From Phellopilus nigrolimitatus (taxonomy: Eukaryota; Basidiomycota; Agaricomycetes; Hymenochaetales; Hymenochaetaceae), in contig JAJOHG010000025.1 in assembly GCA_021029095.1 (NCBI GenBank), positions 186,001 through 250,000 of the forward strand: a stretch of 64,000 nucleotides of DNA. Reading direction: 5' to 3'. Below, one piece after another: positions 1-13,032 of this stretch (position 1 is its first letter; each line of letters starts with the position of its first letter). The translations under genes were made by a program, and so were the position numbers. The notes below the pieces were generated by a model. It was not told the origin of the DNA. It made no database searches and was given only the letters and a program-made list of their open reading frames with translations.

Positions 1-136
1 TATTCGTTGAGATACAAAGCTGGGAGCACAGGATGAGTCGTTGCCGCATTTTTGACAGTACGTGCTACCTCCTTCGATTTTATTTGAAACTCCGCAGCGC
101 GTCGTCTCGACTCTCCTCCTACGTTCTTCAATAAAA

Positions 137-904
<768 letters not shown>

Positions 905-1609
905 TAACGGCAGTGATGATTATGCATGTTCGATGGTAAAAAGCATGTTCATGCTAACCGTCGGTCGCAGAGCTGTGAATTACGCAGAGAACATATTGTA
1001 CCTTTGTGCATCTCCCACTATGCTATCTATGCTATGAAATACGATTTTACCTGGCCAATTTGATGCCAACCGTTCAGACGTACCCCTGCTGGCTGTCCGA
1101 GTGGAAAAATATTTGAGGTTTTACAAGCACGTCCTTGATTTCTGTGACCACCCTACTTGGAGGATTTGTTGAAGTCACAGTCTCTGCGTGGAGACGCTTT
1201 CTTGCTAATCAATTTTCCCTCAGTGAACCTCAAAACGCGAAGGAAATCTTGAAACTGCTGCAGGGGTGATCAGGCGGTGTGCACTGTAAGACCTCGGCTC
1301 GGCACCGCATCAGAAATTGCTTATTTAGGGTCTATCGGCAACATTTTAGCCGTGTAAGAGCTCGTATCTGGAGAAACCGGCCCGCGACGGGAGCTGCCGA
1401 GAATTTACTCGTGGGAATGCGTGGGAACAAAGTGGCCGCGTCTGTCTAAAAGCTTTCCATCGTGACCACGGGAAAGCATCTGTGTTATTTCTACCTGAAG
1501 AACAATTTATCCACCGCGGTCTACATATCAAAAGAGACAGTAAGGATATGCGTTGTCATTAGCTCTGTCTTGACCCCTCGCACGTTTGACACTGTAATAA
1601 TTCTTTTCG
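905..1609. other. intergenic, no gene seen
   Basis: About 700 bp between the deaminase stop and the monooxygenase ATG. Short open frames on both strands show no family motif. It presumably holds the deaminase 3-prime UTR and the monooxygenase promoter; I see no convincing TATA or other element. Confidence 0.5.
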
Positions 1610-4516
1610 ATGGCGGCAGGTATACACGACGTTTTAGGCGATGCCGAACGTGTCGTTCATAAAGCTGAAGAAAAACCTGCTCCAAGTCCACTCGGCCCAG
1701 CTTCTTCTCTGAGTCCTGGCAACGCCTTGAGCTCGCATTCTCCTGTCGATGCTTGTAATGGCTCTGCTCCTTCCGAAGATACAAATGGTTTCAATTCTAA
1801 AAGCAACGGGAATAACTTCTACTCGACGACCCCGGATTTCAAACTCAGCGATTCATGTATTGACGACAACAGGCCTATGAAAGTCGTCGTCATCGGAGCC
1901 GGGTTCAGTGGAATCATCGCCGGCATTAGGTTTGATGATTTCTTTCTCTTTGTGGGCCAGCACTTCAATTGTTTGCCTAGATTTCCTCAACGCATGAGAG
2001 ATCTAGATTTAACTATCTACGATAAAAACGCTGGCGTAGGCGGGACATGGTACTCGAATAAATATCCGGTGCGTCAAATAGCACCCGAAGATCCCCACGC
2101 TCTGACGATGAAGGTTGTTGTAGGGATTAGCATGTGATATTCCTTCTCACTGCGTAGGCTATTTACCTTTACCTCTAACTCATGCGCTAATTCTTTTTAT
2201 AGTATCAACTCACCTTCGAAGAAAACGTGAGTGAAACTGATAGTGTCCTCTTCGTAAAAACTGATTGTTTAATGTAGACCCAATGGTCCGCATTCTATGC
2301 GCCTGGCCCTGAAATTCGTGCCTATCTCGAGAGCGTCGTCGAAAAGTACAAGCTCATGCGCTACATCAAGCTCCAGCACGAGCTCGTTCATGCGCGTTTC
2401 GACGAAGAAACATGCAAATGGCACCTCAAACTGCGACGGCCCGTGTTCGGTTCTGCGCCCGCGGATGAGCAATTCGAGGTCTTCGAAGATACGGCGGATT
2501 TCGTTCTCGCTGGTCTCGGCGGTCTTAGCCGCTGGAAATGGCCGGATATTGAAGGTCTGGGTAATTTAAGGGGAAGGTCATACACTCTGCGGACTGGGAG
2601 GAGGACGGGTCGAACGCATGGAAAGAGACCGTGAAAAGCTGGGGCGAGAAGAAAGTTGGCGTCGTTGGAGTTGTAAGATTTAGATCATTCTCAGTCAATT
2701 TTTGTTATTAACTGACCTGACCTAATACAGGGCTCTTCGGCGCTGCAGATTGTTCCTGCTCTCCAGCCTCACGTCAAAACTATCTACAACTATGTGCGTG
2801 GAAAAACCTGGCTTTCGCCTCCTTTTGCGTCGGACAAAATGGCGGATCTCATGAAGCTCGGTCCGTCTGTAGACAACTGTAAGCAAAGTTTGATGCCTTC
2901 TCCTAAGATCTGTATTTGTGTACACTAGCATTTCAGACGTGTTCTCTGAAGATGACAAGGCGTCATTCAAGGACCCCGCGAATTATAAAGAGTTTAGACA
3001 CGGACTTGAGTCGCAGCTCAATGTGAACTTTCCTCTACTCTACGGTTGCGAAACGCTAATACTACCTATATAAGGCCGTTCACTTTGCAACTATTAAAGG
3101 ATCAGAGATGCAGAACGCTGCTAGGCAGGCGTTCAAGGAAAACATGATTAAAAGGCTAGAAAAGAAGCCATGGATCGCTGACCACTGCGCAAATTATACC
3201 GTTGTTTGACAGGGTTCTCCACCGAATACTAACATAACCAATACCTTCAAGTGATTCCGGATTTCGCTGTTGCATGTAGGCGGCTAACACCCGGTCCAGG
3301 ATACCTCGAGGCGCTTTGCCAGGATAACGTATGTATCATAACTCGAATTGAAGGCCACGGTTATCGAACTTCGTACAGGTCAAATTTACTCCGACGAACA
3401 TCAAAAAAGTCACAGAGACCGGGATAGAGCTCGTAGATGGGACGCATCACGATCTGGATATCATCGTTTGTGCGACTGGTAAGCCCTCACTAAAAGTGTC
3501 CTTCAACGAGATCTAACCTAAAACGCCTGATACAGGTTACGATACAACTTTCCAGTACCCATTCCCGATCATTGGTCGCGGAGGAAAGACGCTCAACGAG
3601 CGGTTCTCTCCGCATCCCCAAACGTACCTCTCGGTCTGCTCCGACGGTTTTCCGAACTGGTTTATGTCCCTGGGTCCCAATTCCGGAGTTGGATCGGGAT
3701 CACTGCTCGTTATCATCGAGCGCCAAATTGACTATGCTGTCGCTGCAGCCATTAAGATGCAAAGGGAGCGACTGAAGAGCATCGAGGTGAAGAAGGAGGC
3801 AGTTGCTGACTTTGACGAGTATCTTGAGGTTTGCCCCGTCAGACGTAATTCTACTTTACCGGTTTGACAGTTTCTTTTGCCCTCTAGCACTACTTCCAGA
3901 CGGTAAGTTATTCACATCTTCCTTTATGATACGCGGAGCTCACGAAAATCGATAGACTGTTTACAGCGAGAAGTGTCGTTCCTGGTACAAGATGGGAAAG
4001 GAGGAAGGACGTGTTGTTGGACTATGGCCCGGTTCGTAATACTCGTTTTGATCGATAGTGCAAGTCTTATAGGTATTTTCTTAGGCTCTTGTCTGCATGC
4101 TGTTCGATCTTTGGAGCGTCCCCGCTGGGAAGATTTCAATTACGAATCCCTCGACGCTACTAGAAATCGGTTCTACTGGCTCGGGGATGGCTCCACGCAT
4201 AATGAGAAGTATCTGGTTGGAGATCGTACGTTTCTAGAATTCTCTGATTCTTTACTGCATCTCACGCATTCTTTATCCTACAGGCGCATGGTATCTTAAC
4301 CCAGAGGAAGTAGATATTCCTCCTGGTATGTCGAAAGAGGACTTCCTTGATTTTGAAATGGCTGACACTCGGATGTGTAGTTCCTTTATGAGTAATTGTT
4401 TTATGATATATTTAGGTCCTGAAGCACCATTGTACGATCACAAAGCCGTCTTTTTGTACTTTTCAGAAATCGGTGTAAAAGTGATGCCGAGAAGAGTGAA
4501 GTTAAGCAGATTATAA
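1610..4516 (+). CDS. flavin-binding monooxygenase (Baeyer-Villiger type), apparent frameshift
   Basis: FAD- and NADPH-dependent monooxygenase. After a Ser/Asn-rich lead of ~85 residues come the FAD Rossmann motif VVVIGAGFSG, then GVGGTWYSNKYPG, CDIPSHC, the FxGKxxHSADW-type Baeyer-Villiger fingerprint, the NADPH motif VGVGSSALQ and the late VCATGYDTTF motif. My exon model is 1610-1929, 1981-2068, 2124-2153, 2203-2226, 2278-2672, 2731-2878, 2937-3022, 3075-3186, 3252-3328, 3379-3478, 3536-3828, 3888-3902, 3956-4031, 4085-4225, 4284-4325, 4416-4516. Two oddities: around 2563-2572 the frame changes (GGTAATTTAAGG lacks one base to reach the conserved GKVIHSADW frame), and the donor after 3186 is GC instead of GT. 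So it is either a young pseudogene or contains a sequence error. Its last exon abuts a pseudokinase relic, so the native C terminus may have been replaced. The substrate cannot be told. Confidence 0.8.
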
Positions 4517-4740
4517 GCGCTAGGGCTTGTACACAAGAGAGTCCATCCAGAGACAATTGTCGTTGTCAAGACGTTAGCGTTGTCTGAAAGTGAGACCTTC
4601 CCCTACAAACTCGGACATCCGTACCTTTCGTCTTTCAGCTAGCACGCGAAGATAATGGTGATTCTACAAAGGACTCTTATAGGAAGGCTCTCGATCGTCG
4701 AGGCATCTATCTTCATCAGCGGGATCCAACTGCATCGTTC
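4512..4740 (+). pseudogene. relic of the HeLo-type pseudokinase (H family), C-lobe fragment
   Basis: The translation resembles the pseudokinase at 13033-14975: LGLVHKRVHPETIVVV, then FPYKLGHPYLSSFQ, then GIYLHQRDP. A stop interrupts it after SSFQ and nothing of the N-terminal helical domain or the final module is present. It lies directly downstream of, and overlaps, the last monooxygenase exon, and ends just before the left arm of the 6.4-kb inverted duplication. I infer a truncated copy left by local rearrangement. Confidence 0.75.
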
Positions 4741-4859
4741 CTATGGAGATTGTGAGTGAAATACGAGTTCTCTGAAACCAGAATCAAAGCTTCATGTGGT
4801 ACGGTATAATAATCAATAGCATGAAATTGTAAGCAATAAGTTAAAAATGTTAGGAGACA

Positions 4860-7800
4860 TCAGTTCGACAGTGAGGGCTTATGAAATGGAGGGCGTAAGT
4901 AAAACGTCGTATCATATTCTCGTTTGACATTTTCTGGTTTCGCGGCGCCCTCTCCCTTCTCTGTTACCTTCGCCATCAACTCCTCTGCGTCAATGAGCTT
5001 CTGCAAAAGGTTTTCCAGCAGGAGTTTTGCCGTAATACGTAGCAAAGGCTCCCATCTCCAGCACTCCTCCATTAACAGAAGGTGATTACGGTCGACCTCA
5101 TCACGCGTACTGTCTGCCATCGGGGACAGCTCAGGTCTGTCACGACGCACATCATATATCACCGCTTCATCATGCGCCCCCCATGGAAGGTCCTTCCAGA
5201 CAATCTGGACAGATTAGTTAGCGATAGTCCATAAAATGAAATAAGACTCACAAATAAGAATATAAGACCGAAGGAATAGATATCGTTCGCACACGTTGGC
5301 TTGAATTTCATTTTCTCTTCAACACTTGCGCTAATCATTTCGGGCGCCTTCCACCTGTTGTTTCCGTGTTGTTTTGAGGTAAAGCCTTCAATCCTGCCGT
5401 GCAGATGCGAAAGTCCGAAGTCGCAGAGATAGGCTCTCCCATCTTTTACAAGAATATTGTCCTTTTAGAAACACGAGTGAAATGTCGTCAAAAGAGGTTT
5501 GAAAAGAAAGAAGAAAAACACATACAGGTTTGAGATCGGCATGCGCGATATCACCCTGTTCATGATTATGCACTAAAGAGTGAAAGTTTAAAGTCAGAAT
5601 TGAAGACGTGAAGAGAAGAGAGACGCAACTGTAGTCCAGCGCTCGAGCTATGTCGCGCATCTGTAGATTCTTAATCTCAATATGGCAAGTTCATGAGCAT
5701 TTCCAATGATTAGACTAACAATAGATAAACGTTGCAACATGCTGAGATCGTTCCGCGAGTATTTCTCGAGCGTGCCATTCGTCATCCAAGGCGAGACAGG
5801 AACCGTATACGAGTTCGGCTTGAAGTTTTCCCATATGCCGAGGAGTGGAACAATATTCTCGTGTTTCAATTTGCTCCAGACGTTCATTTCTCTGACAATG
5901 CGCTTGACGAATTGTGAGAAACAGTGCACTTCCGAGAATGGCATTTTTTACTCACCATGCAATTTGTTTTGATCGGGTCATAATCTAGGTCAAGCTCATT
6001 GACAACTTTGACGACCTTCACGGCAATCTGTCATAGTGATTCACGCTTGAGATAAACGTAGTTGAACGACTTTTCATAGAAGAAACAAACCTCTGAAACA
6101 TCCCACGTTACCCTTCCTTTCGGCGTATCAAGCGTAAACTTCAATTTCGATTCAGCATCGAAGTATATCGTAGGTACACGCTGGTTTTGCAGCTAACCTG
6201 TTGACTCTTTGGAAGTTTGAATTTGTGGGCCACGGCATACGCTCCATCCTCGCTACATAGTTCCGTCATGCCAAATGTTTCGGGCCTGCCATTCCAAAGA
6301 GCCTTGAGATTCAGCTCGTGCGCTATGTCTATGCATTGCGTAAATATTGAGGGTGGAAAGAAACAAAGTCATAAAAAGAAACGTACTCTCCGAGATCAGT
6401 TCATAATCGTAGTTCCCAGCATGAGGTTGAAAGAGAGGCGGAGTCTTCTTCTCATCTGGTGCCGAAGGGAAGCGAACGTCGAGAGATGAAGCTGTCATAC
6501 AAAGTGAATAAGGACAAAAATACACGTCAGAGGACAATCAGCACTAGATACAAAACAAATCACCTCTGCTTTCTACCTCGATCCCATGCTCATCTATAAA
6601 GCGATCGAAACACTATAAGGTTGCATATTACTATCGAAAAGGTGTCGCTTCCATCTGAATCTATGCACCTTATGTTCTTCTCTCCATTCCTCAATGAGTT
6701 TCATGGTCTCGTCCCGGAGCGAGCGGACGGACGGGCTCGACAGATTGTTAGGGGATATCGTCAGTAATTCGTATTTCTGAATAGCTCTAATCACAAGTGT
6801 CAATACTCAATTAAAGCACAGTGAATTGGAGTACTTACGAGGTTGCTCTTCTGACGAGCTTCGAAAGGGGATCGCCCACTCGGAAATGCTTTTTAATTGA
6901 AAGGACAGTGTTGTTTAAAAGTGTCAGCACGTGATCACTCATAAGCCTTGCTTCCTCTGAATTCCCTAAAAGCTGATGGAAGTTGGTCGTTTCACTCGGC
7001 GGCTTAGACTGGGAGACTAGTTGCATAATTTCCTTGCTATCTGGATGACTCTGGAAATAATTATAAGGATCAGAGTCTCGGCATTGACGCACGTGCTTAC
7101 CAAAGCAGATTGGCCAACAATTCTAACCACGGTTTGGCAGAGATACAATATCTTTACAGTCCTGGTATAAACGAGTTCTACAAAGTAATTCAGAAATTAC
7201 GACATCAGAGATACGCCAATAACAGAGACACGGACAGACCTTTACTTGCAACGCCGAGCTCTGCAATCTCATTCTCTTCCGAGACTACTAGCAGTGGTAA
7301 GTATGTGTGTAGCGTAAGAAAACGAACTTTAAGCGTACTTGGATCTAAGTATATCGTCGAAGAGATATTGTTCAAATCGGTAACTTTATCGCCGTTCACA
7401 AGATCAAAAATGGGCTGCGTCAACTCCCACGCTCGGGACGTTTTCTAAGGCTTTTGTCAGCCACTTCTAAATGAAATATAATGTTATATTACTCGGAAGT
7501 TAACGCGCAGCCTTTTCAGTTTCTCTTCTTCCAAAGAAATGAGAGACTTATTGACTCGGTCGGTGGCTTTTTTGTGCATAGATTTGAACAACCGAGAAGT
7601 CCAGCTTGCTTGTGCAGTAGCGTCTCTTTCCTCTTCGTCCTGTCTCATCCGCTGAACTCTTCTTGTGACATCTTTCTCGGCGCTACATCCTCGTTAATCA
7701 TCTAGAAAAAACCCGGTCTTACAGTTTAAACTCACCGAACAACCGTTTCCCAAAGTTGACACGAAAATAGGTCTGACGAAGAGGAACCTAAGGTATTACT

Positions 7801-7948
7801 CTTTCGCTTGTCGGTAATTTCCTGCTTAAGGACCTCATAGTCTTCCAATATGCTCTCAAGCTTTAAAAATCATTAATATAATAAGCGGGGACACTTGATC
7901 TAATCGACGAGGGTTGACACGAGGCCATCCACTCACTGTAGACTCCAT
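4860..7948 (-). CDS. protein kinase F1 with N-terminal helical region (non-RD kinase)
   Basis: Many-exon Ser/Thr-type kinase gene. From ATG 7948 the first exons encode a charged, helical stretch (ESILEDYEVLKQEI, then DVTRRVQRMRQDEEERDA). Later exons give the N-lobe with the VAIK-like lysine (IAVKVVKVV) and KLKHENIVPLLGIW. The catalytic loop is HADLKPDN (Arg of HRD replaced by Ala), followed by CDFGLSHL, WKAPEM and NDIYSFGLIF. The C terminus ends at 4860. Catalytic Lys, Asp, Asn and DFG are present, so activity is plausible. The frame between the helical exon (KWLTKALENVPSVG) and the next conserved block (PIFDLVNGDKV) does not join cleanly in my reading, so I cannot confirm an intact CDS. It is divergent from kinase A across ~500 bp, and its near-identical copy is F2 (27298-30277). 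No close functional homologue recognised. Confidence 0.75.
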
Positions 7949-8452
7949 ACCACAGACGTGAGGTGACCGGCTCGCGTAAATGTGGAAGTACCTCTATAGC
8001 AAAAGATAGGGCACTGGCTGAAGGCTTTCAGTGATCTCTAGGGAAGCGAGTGTTGCGTTTGTTTGAGCAGCAAGTTAGAAATAAGAGGCCGAAAGGGTTG
8101 AAGGATTGCAGCGACGGGTCTTATGAGGTTGACGACGCTCATGGCTTCTCGATATACAATCTTGGATGTTTCTAGCCAAAAAGACCGGGAAGGCATATCA
8201 AAGTTTTGTTGTTGTTTTCCGCTATCAAATTTGTTGCGTGAGAATCGGGCCGCACGTTTCGTTGTGTCCGTATGGGTGGTTGTTTGACGCACGCGCGCTG
8301 TACGTAAGTGATTGTTGTTATGCAATGATTGTAATTTACATAATGGAGTTTCTTTGTTGTTTGGGTCAGCTACCGACACGACTGACCATGTCCTGATCCC
8401 CCGTTAACTGTCAGGCAAGTCTCCGCCCTTCTGACATCCGCAGGCACCAGCC
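7949..8452. promoter_or_regulatory. bidirectional promoter region between kinases F1 and A
   Basis: The 504 bp between two divergent start codons must contain both promoters. The equivalent region at 26756-27297 is similar but partly diverged. Upstream of kinases C, D and E a related stretch recurs (the tract TTTACATAAAGGAGCT and its complement near 43500, 50670 and 52020). No defined TATA box was identified. Confidence 0.55.
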
Positions 8453-10028
8453 ATGGACGACCTTATCCACTATGATGCTGTCGTTTTACCTACCGATCCG
8501 ACTTGGCGCATGACCAGACCGAGTGACCTGAAGTACTATAGAGAAATTGAAAGTGACGGTAGCTTCAGCTTGCTGTCGTCCGAGTGCTGGTGGAGGGATC
8601 ATTATGAGTTCTTGCTTTCTCGTGGCTACCAGTTGAGGCCGAGATACCATCCTGGATGGAAACCGTCCTGGCTTGAGACCGACATCTTTCCGTACGCTTG
8701 CGAGGATGCGCACAGTCAGATCGTATGTCTTGTCTTCCTCATCCCCTTGTGGTACATATCTGAAATATATTGTGCCTTGACCTGCTTAAGATAGAGGTAG
8801 TCATGGATGCGAAGCGAGTCCGGGATGGCAAAATTGTGGCAGTCAAGAAACTCTCGGCGGACAGCCGGGAGGCTCAGATAGGCCTCATGCTATCTTCATC
8901 AGAGCGCCTCCAGGACCCTACGAATCATTGCGTTCCGATCTTTGACACGTTCGTCGACGAGCAAGACAATCAAACGATGTTCATTGTCATGCCACTTCTT
9001 CGAGCTTTTAACGACCCGGACTTTGAACATGTAGACGAAGCAGTTGATTTTGTGCGTCAGGCGTTAGAGGTACGTCCACACTCCGCAGAATCTTATTCTT
9101 GCTGAATTCCGACTGTATTGAAGGGGCTTGTTTACATGCATAGTCGAAACGTGGCTCATAGGTGCGCCTGACTCTCGTTTTTGCTGATGTCGATAGCGTC
9201 TGACGCAAGCTATTCCAATGTCTAAAGGGACCTTTCTGATCTCAATATCATGATGGATGGGCGACCTCTCTTTGATCCAGATGGCTTTCACCCAGCCCAG
9301 CAATACTTGACAGCACGAGACTTGTCGAAAGCCAAACCACGATCGAGAAGTGATGTCGAACGTGTGAGATATTATTTCACGGACTTCGGAATTTCCACGC
9401 ATTTTGAAGACGACAACAGACCTCGTCTGGTGGTTGGTAATGTTGCAGCAGAGGAAGGCATTCCAGAATTGAGCTTATTTATCCCTTACGACCCGTTTCG
9501 TGTCGACGTATTTACCCTAGGGATGGTGTTCAAGAGGAATCTTCTCGATGTACGTTTTTGCATGCATTTAGTACTGCCCCTCCTGATAATGCATCCTTTG
9601 CTCAGGTATATAAGAACCTTCTTGTCCTGGCTCCTCTCATTCACGAAATGACAAAAGAGAAGCCTGAGGAACGCATAACTGCTCCTCAGGCTTTTGAACT
9701 TTTCGAACAGTTGATAACAACGTATCCTGGCTATGCACGTCGCTGGTGCCTACACTCTCACGACGAGCGTAGTACTGTGCGTTTTAATCGAAACATCCGC
9801 TCTGTTTTCCGCGAGCTGTCATACTTGTCGAAGTCACTTGGGTCAAAAAGTAAGTTTTTGACCAACATGTTTCTTGTCATTCCTGGGTATCTAATGCATC
9901 TTGTTCAAATGCGTAATTGCCTCCTAGTCAAAGCGGCAGCCCTCCTTCCTCTCTCAGTCGCTTCATTCCTCCTTTTTACAGGCCCACGGAGGTACCTGTT
10001 GCGTCTGCGACGATGGTTATTTGGTTAA
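8453..10028 (+). CDS. protein kinase A (A-E family)
   Basis: Predicted 399-residue protein kinase, join(8453..8722,8791..9069,9124..9161,9228..9549,9606..9849,9982..10028), all GT-AG and in frame. The first ~90 residues (MDDLIHYDAVVLP, SECWWRDHYEFLL, RPRYHPGWKPSWLE) are a conserved lead unique to this family. Then come the lysine strand KIVAVKKL, the catalytic loop HRDLSDLNIMMDG (HRD and Asn intact), YFTDFGIS, and a C-lobe with RVDVFTLGM. The glycine-rich loop is not obvious. The last intron (9850-9981) is a multiple of three and open, so its retention would add a hydrophobic segment. Copies B and D have a stop there, which favours the spliced form ending RYLLRLRRWLFG. Paralogues are B, C (broken), D and E. 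It reads like a soluble kinase; substrate unknown. Confidence 0.88.
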
Positions 10029-11235
10029 ATTGTTCGCATTGTTAGCTATCTCGCGTATCCTTTGTGTATTTCTTCTTAAATTTCTGCACCCATGTTTTGC
10101 TGCTACTCGTGTTGCTCCTGCTTTGAAACGTGCATTATGTGCGGATTGCATTATTTTGAATAACATTTTGGATTTGGATCTGATTTGTGACGACGCAGAA
10201 CTCTGAGATTTGTTTAAGGTTCCCCGAATGCCATATGAGAGATTGAGGCTCTTGTTTCGATGTCAGAGAGGATGTAATATTCCGTCCCTACATCACATCG
10301 AAGTTTTGCTATATTCTTAACCTTGTGAAACAAAAGTCGAATGTACATTATGTACAAGAGACCGTACATGTACTCTTCTTATCCGCTCCTTCATTCTGTC
10401 TTGCTTCTATGCTTGTTCTTGTACGACACCCACAGGTATACGCCCTTGGAGAAAGGCACCGTCCCTGAGCGCTTGAGCTCCAATTCTTGTTTGCCTCAAA
10501 ATGGCTAAAACAAAAAGAGGAACTTGGCGGCGGCGTTGTTAGCAAACTCCAATACGGTTTTTCATATATCACTACCCGTACATGATCCCTATCATGACCA
10601 GAAGTACCAGAAGTTTGATGTTTCTTCATGAGCGTACGACCCACGGATGATTCCGTGCTTTATCTGAACGGTCTCCAACGTACCCGAATCACCGCTTTGA
10701 CTCGCATGTCCTCGCATCTTAAAAAGTATTCGTGATGCATGGTGATTTGGGGGAAGCAACGGTATGCGTTATGCGAGTTCGTTGAGTAGAGACAATATAC
10801 CTAACCTAAGTGTAACCCACACCATCTTTTCATTGCCGTTTTCAGGTATTAAGCTAGCCCCGACGCAATATTACCAGAAAAACGAGTTTCTAGGTGTAAA
10901 CACTGTTCGCTTTACCTCCCGAATCTTGTCCGTTGGGCGCGTTTTCTGTTTTATGTAAGGAGTGTTCAAAATGCAGGGGCGCTTCCGATTTTTAATTAAT
11001 TAAGACCGCGTAAGTACTAGCCAGTTCTCGCTTAAAGAAGGTTCGTTGTAGATCTTCCGGTTACATCACAACTGCAATCCCTTTTTCTCTAGGCCCTTCA
11101 AACACTCCGCGCATGAGGCGAAGATGCCGATGGCGTGTGGGCAAATGTGGGAGAATGTATGGCCAATTTTCTCACTGACTCCATGCGTCTGAGGCCTAGC
11201 GTGCCGTCTACAGTGAGTTACTTAATCCGTTCTCC
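10029..11235. other. 3-prime flank of kinase A, duplicated non-coding sequence
   Basis: No gene is supported. The part at ~10210-10700 is the common downstream flank of this kinase family and recurs at ~24520-25000 and ~48430-48840. The remainder up to 11235 recurs only in the right duplication arm. A short stretch near 11120-11210 can be read as an exon (VWANVGECMANF, also in the right arm), but no gene could be built around it. Confidence 0.6.
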
Positions 11236-11273
11236 TAGATGTAATCTACTCTGAACTCCTCCTGTCTTTTGGT

Positions 11274-12773
11274 ATGAATTCGTCTGAAGCCGTCATATAC
11301 GCTGCGAAGACGAGAGCTCTCGATGGTAAGCTGGATCCGTGCTTTGATTTCCTTGGTTCAAATTTACAATTGTATTGGTTACGCCTATCTATTGCAGAGC
11401 TGCGCTCGAGAAAAGTGGCAGAATTCGATAAGGAGAAGATTGAAGTCGACGATCGAGACGATGCGGATCCCGAGCTTGGAAGGACCCGCTTTGCAATCAT
11501 GCATCGTGTGCGAGATACTGAAATCAATGGATCCCCAAGTAATTCGGTGCGTGTTTCGTCTCCGTCTCTTTCGTGATGGCTAATTGAGAAGAACAGCAGC
11601 TATTGTCCCTTAGAGCGAATTTTGGCGTACAGCTTGCTGTAGTCAAGTCTCTTAACACTGGAGGCATGACAGATTACCTAATGCCTGATTTAAATTGGTC
11701 CCGGGAAGAAGCGGACCAAGGGATGGAGAGGAAGCTCAAAAGAATTCTTGCCGTACGTGTGACCCCCACTTGGCTCAAAAAGCATCAGAGTTAACGTATA
11801 CATGTAAAAAGTATTACAAGCGTGAATGCATCATATGGCAGTCAATTTCGGCGACACCAAATGCGGCTCGCGCACACAATCTCCTGCAGTTTTACGGTTT
11901 TATGGAAAGCTATTCCTACCACGTTATGCCAGCTATGGTTTGCAAACACTATGATATGGGTGATATGCGTAGCTATATAGCTATGAGACGCAAACCGTTT
12001 CTCTCTGACAAAGACAAGATTTTCTCTGTGAGTTGCGTTGCAAGTATGACTGGTTTTTGGAAATAAATGAATTAACCTTTAATCTAATTTAGGTCGCTGA
12101 CATAGCAAAAGCAATCGACTTCTGTACGCATTCTGTGTGTTGGTAATATGTATTGGACTTACAATAATCTAACTATTTCAGTGCATTGTCATGGCATTAC
12201 CCACCGCGATATTCGCACCGTAAGCATTACTTTCTGTCAAAAGTTGCAACCGCTCATACATTTTGTGCACATAGAAAAACATTCTCCTCGAATTTCGTGA
12301 CAATCACATAGCAGGAGTTCTCGGGGACTTCGGTTCAGCTAAAGATTTTTTAATGCAAAATCCTACGTTTATCAGGTCATCGACGAGACAACCTTGGGAC
12401 CGCTGGTCTCCGCCTGAGTACGAAGTCTCTGTGGAATATCGATATGGCACTGGAGAAGGTGATATTTGGCAGCTTGGTTGCACCCTTTTGGAGGTACAGA
12501 CCATTTCTGCGGCACAAATTCTCACAATTTGACGTAGTTCATACGTTGCAGGCCTTACAGGAAGCAGACCCTTGGACGCCGCTTTCCAGAGAAGATTATC
12601 AACCTTTACTTCGCGCGCATAAATACCCGGTGAAAGCGGCAGACTATGACGGAAGGAGATACAGAAAGGTTAGAGACGTCCACTATGACTTCATGAAAAT
12701 ATGCTGGAAAAGAAAAGAAGAAAGGCCTTCTGCGCGAGACCTTTATCCGAGACTCGTCGAGCTCGCTGATTAA
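11274..12773 (+). CDS. protein kinase G (eight exons)
   Basis: Predicted 360-residue kinase, join(11274..11325,11398..11546,11597..11752,11812..12027,12093..12123,12182..12219,12275..12493,12552..12773), all GT-AG. A ~90-residue lead (basic, then acidic: EVDDRDDADPE) precedes the N-lobe lysine in GVQLAVVKSL. Next come LLQFYGFMESYSYHVMPAMV, VADIAKAIDF, the catalytic loop HGITHRDIRTKNILLEF (HRD and Asn present), LGDFGSAKDF, then GEGDIWQLGCTLLE and a C-lobe with KEERPSARDLYPRL. All catalytic residues are visible, so it is likely an active Ser/Thr kinase. It is not closely similar to A-E or F. It converges with the pseudokinase H, 259 bp away. A decayed relative lies at ~54190-54520. Function unknown. 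Confidence 0.85.
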
Positions 12774-13032
12774 TGAAGTCTGCTTCCGATCTGTATAAAG
12801 CATATGTAGCACTTTGAAATAAGTTTGTTCCGCTAAATCTACTCGAACTGTTTTAGAACGGCCTAAAACTTGATTCTGAAGGGAGAATATCATGATAATC
12901 AACTAGTCTTGTGCCGATTCTCTCTCAACTTTCGCCCTAGGAACGTACGAGGCTACGTGTAAGAGACGAACTCTATCGTACATTTTATTTACCCGAAACC
13001 AAATGGTACAGGAAATTGTGAGAATACTCAAA

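Larger units (their letters stand above)
4807..11235. repeat. left arm of a 6.4-kb inverted duplication
   Basis: This segment recurs in inverted orientation at 23972-30330. Translations from both arms match almost residue for residue through kinase F, the divergent promoter, kinase A/B and the 3-prime flank; for example 10764-10958 equals the complement of 24249-24443. Similarity stops at 4807 against 30330 and at 11235 against 23972. Divergence is highest around 7.4-7.9 kb against 27.2-27.8 kb. The spacer is about 12.7 kb. Confidence 0.9.

Noticed and set aside
2563..2574. Ten-base GTAATTTAAG as a mini-intron repairing the monooxygenase frame
   Set aside because: Too short to splice, and its removal does not restore the conserved frame.
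9558..10028. Read-through of kinase A last intron as its normal C terminus
   Set aside because: Paralogues B and D contain stops in the same intron, so splicing is the conserved form. Kept only as a possible isoform.
10348..10644. 98-residue frame repeated at 24563 and 48355
   Set aside because: Lies in the shared 3-prime flank of the kinases. Conservation reflects recent duplication, and the 48-kb copy is frame-altered.
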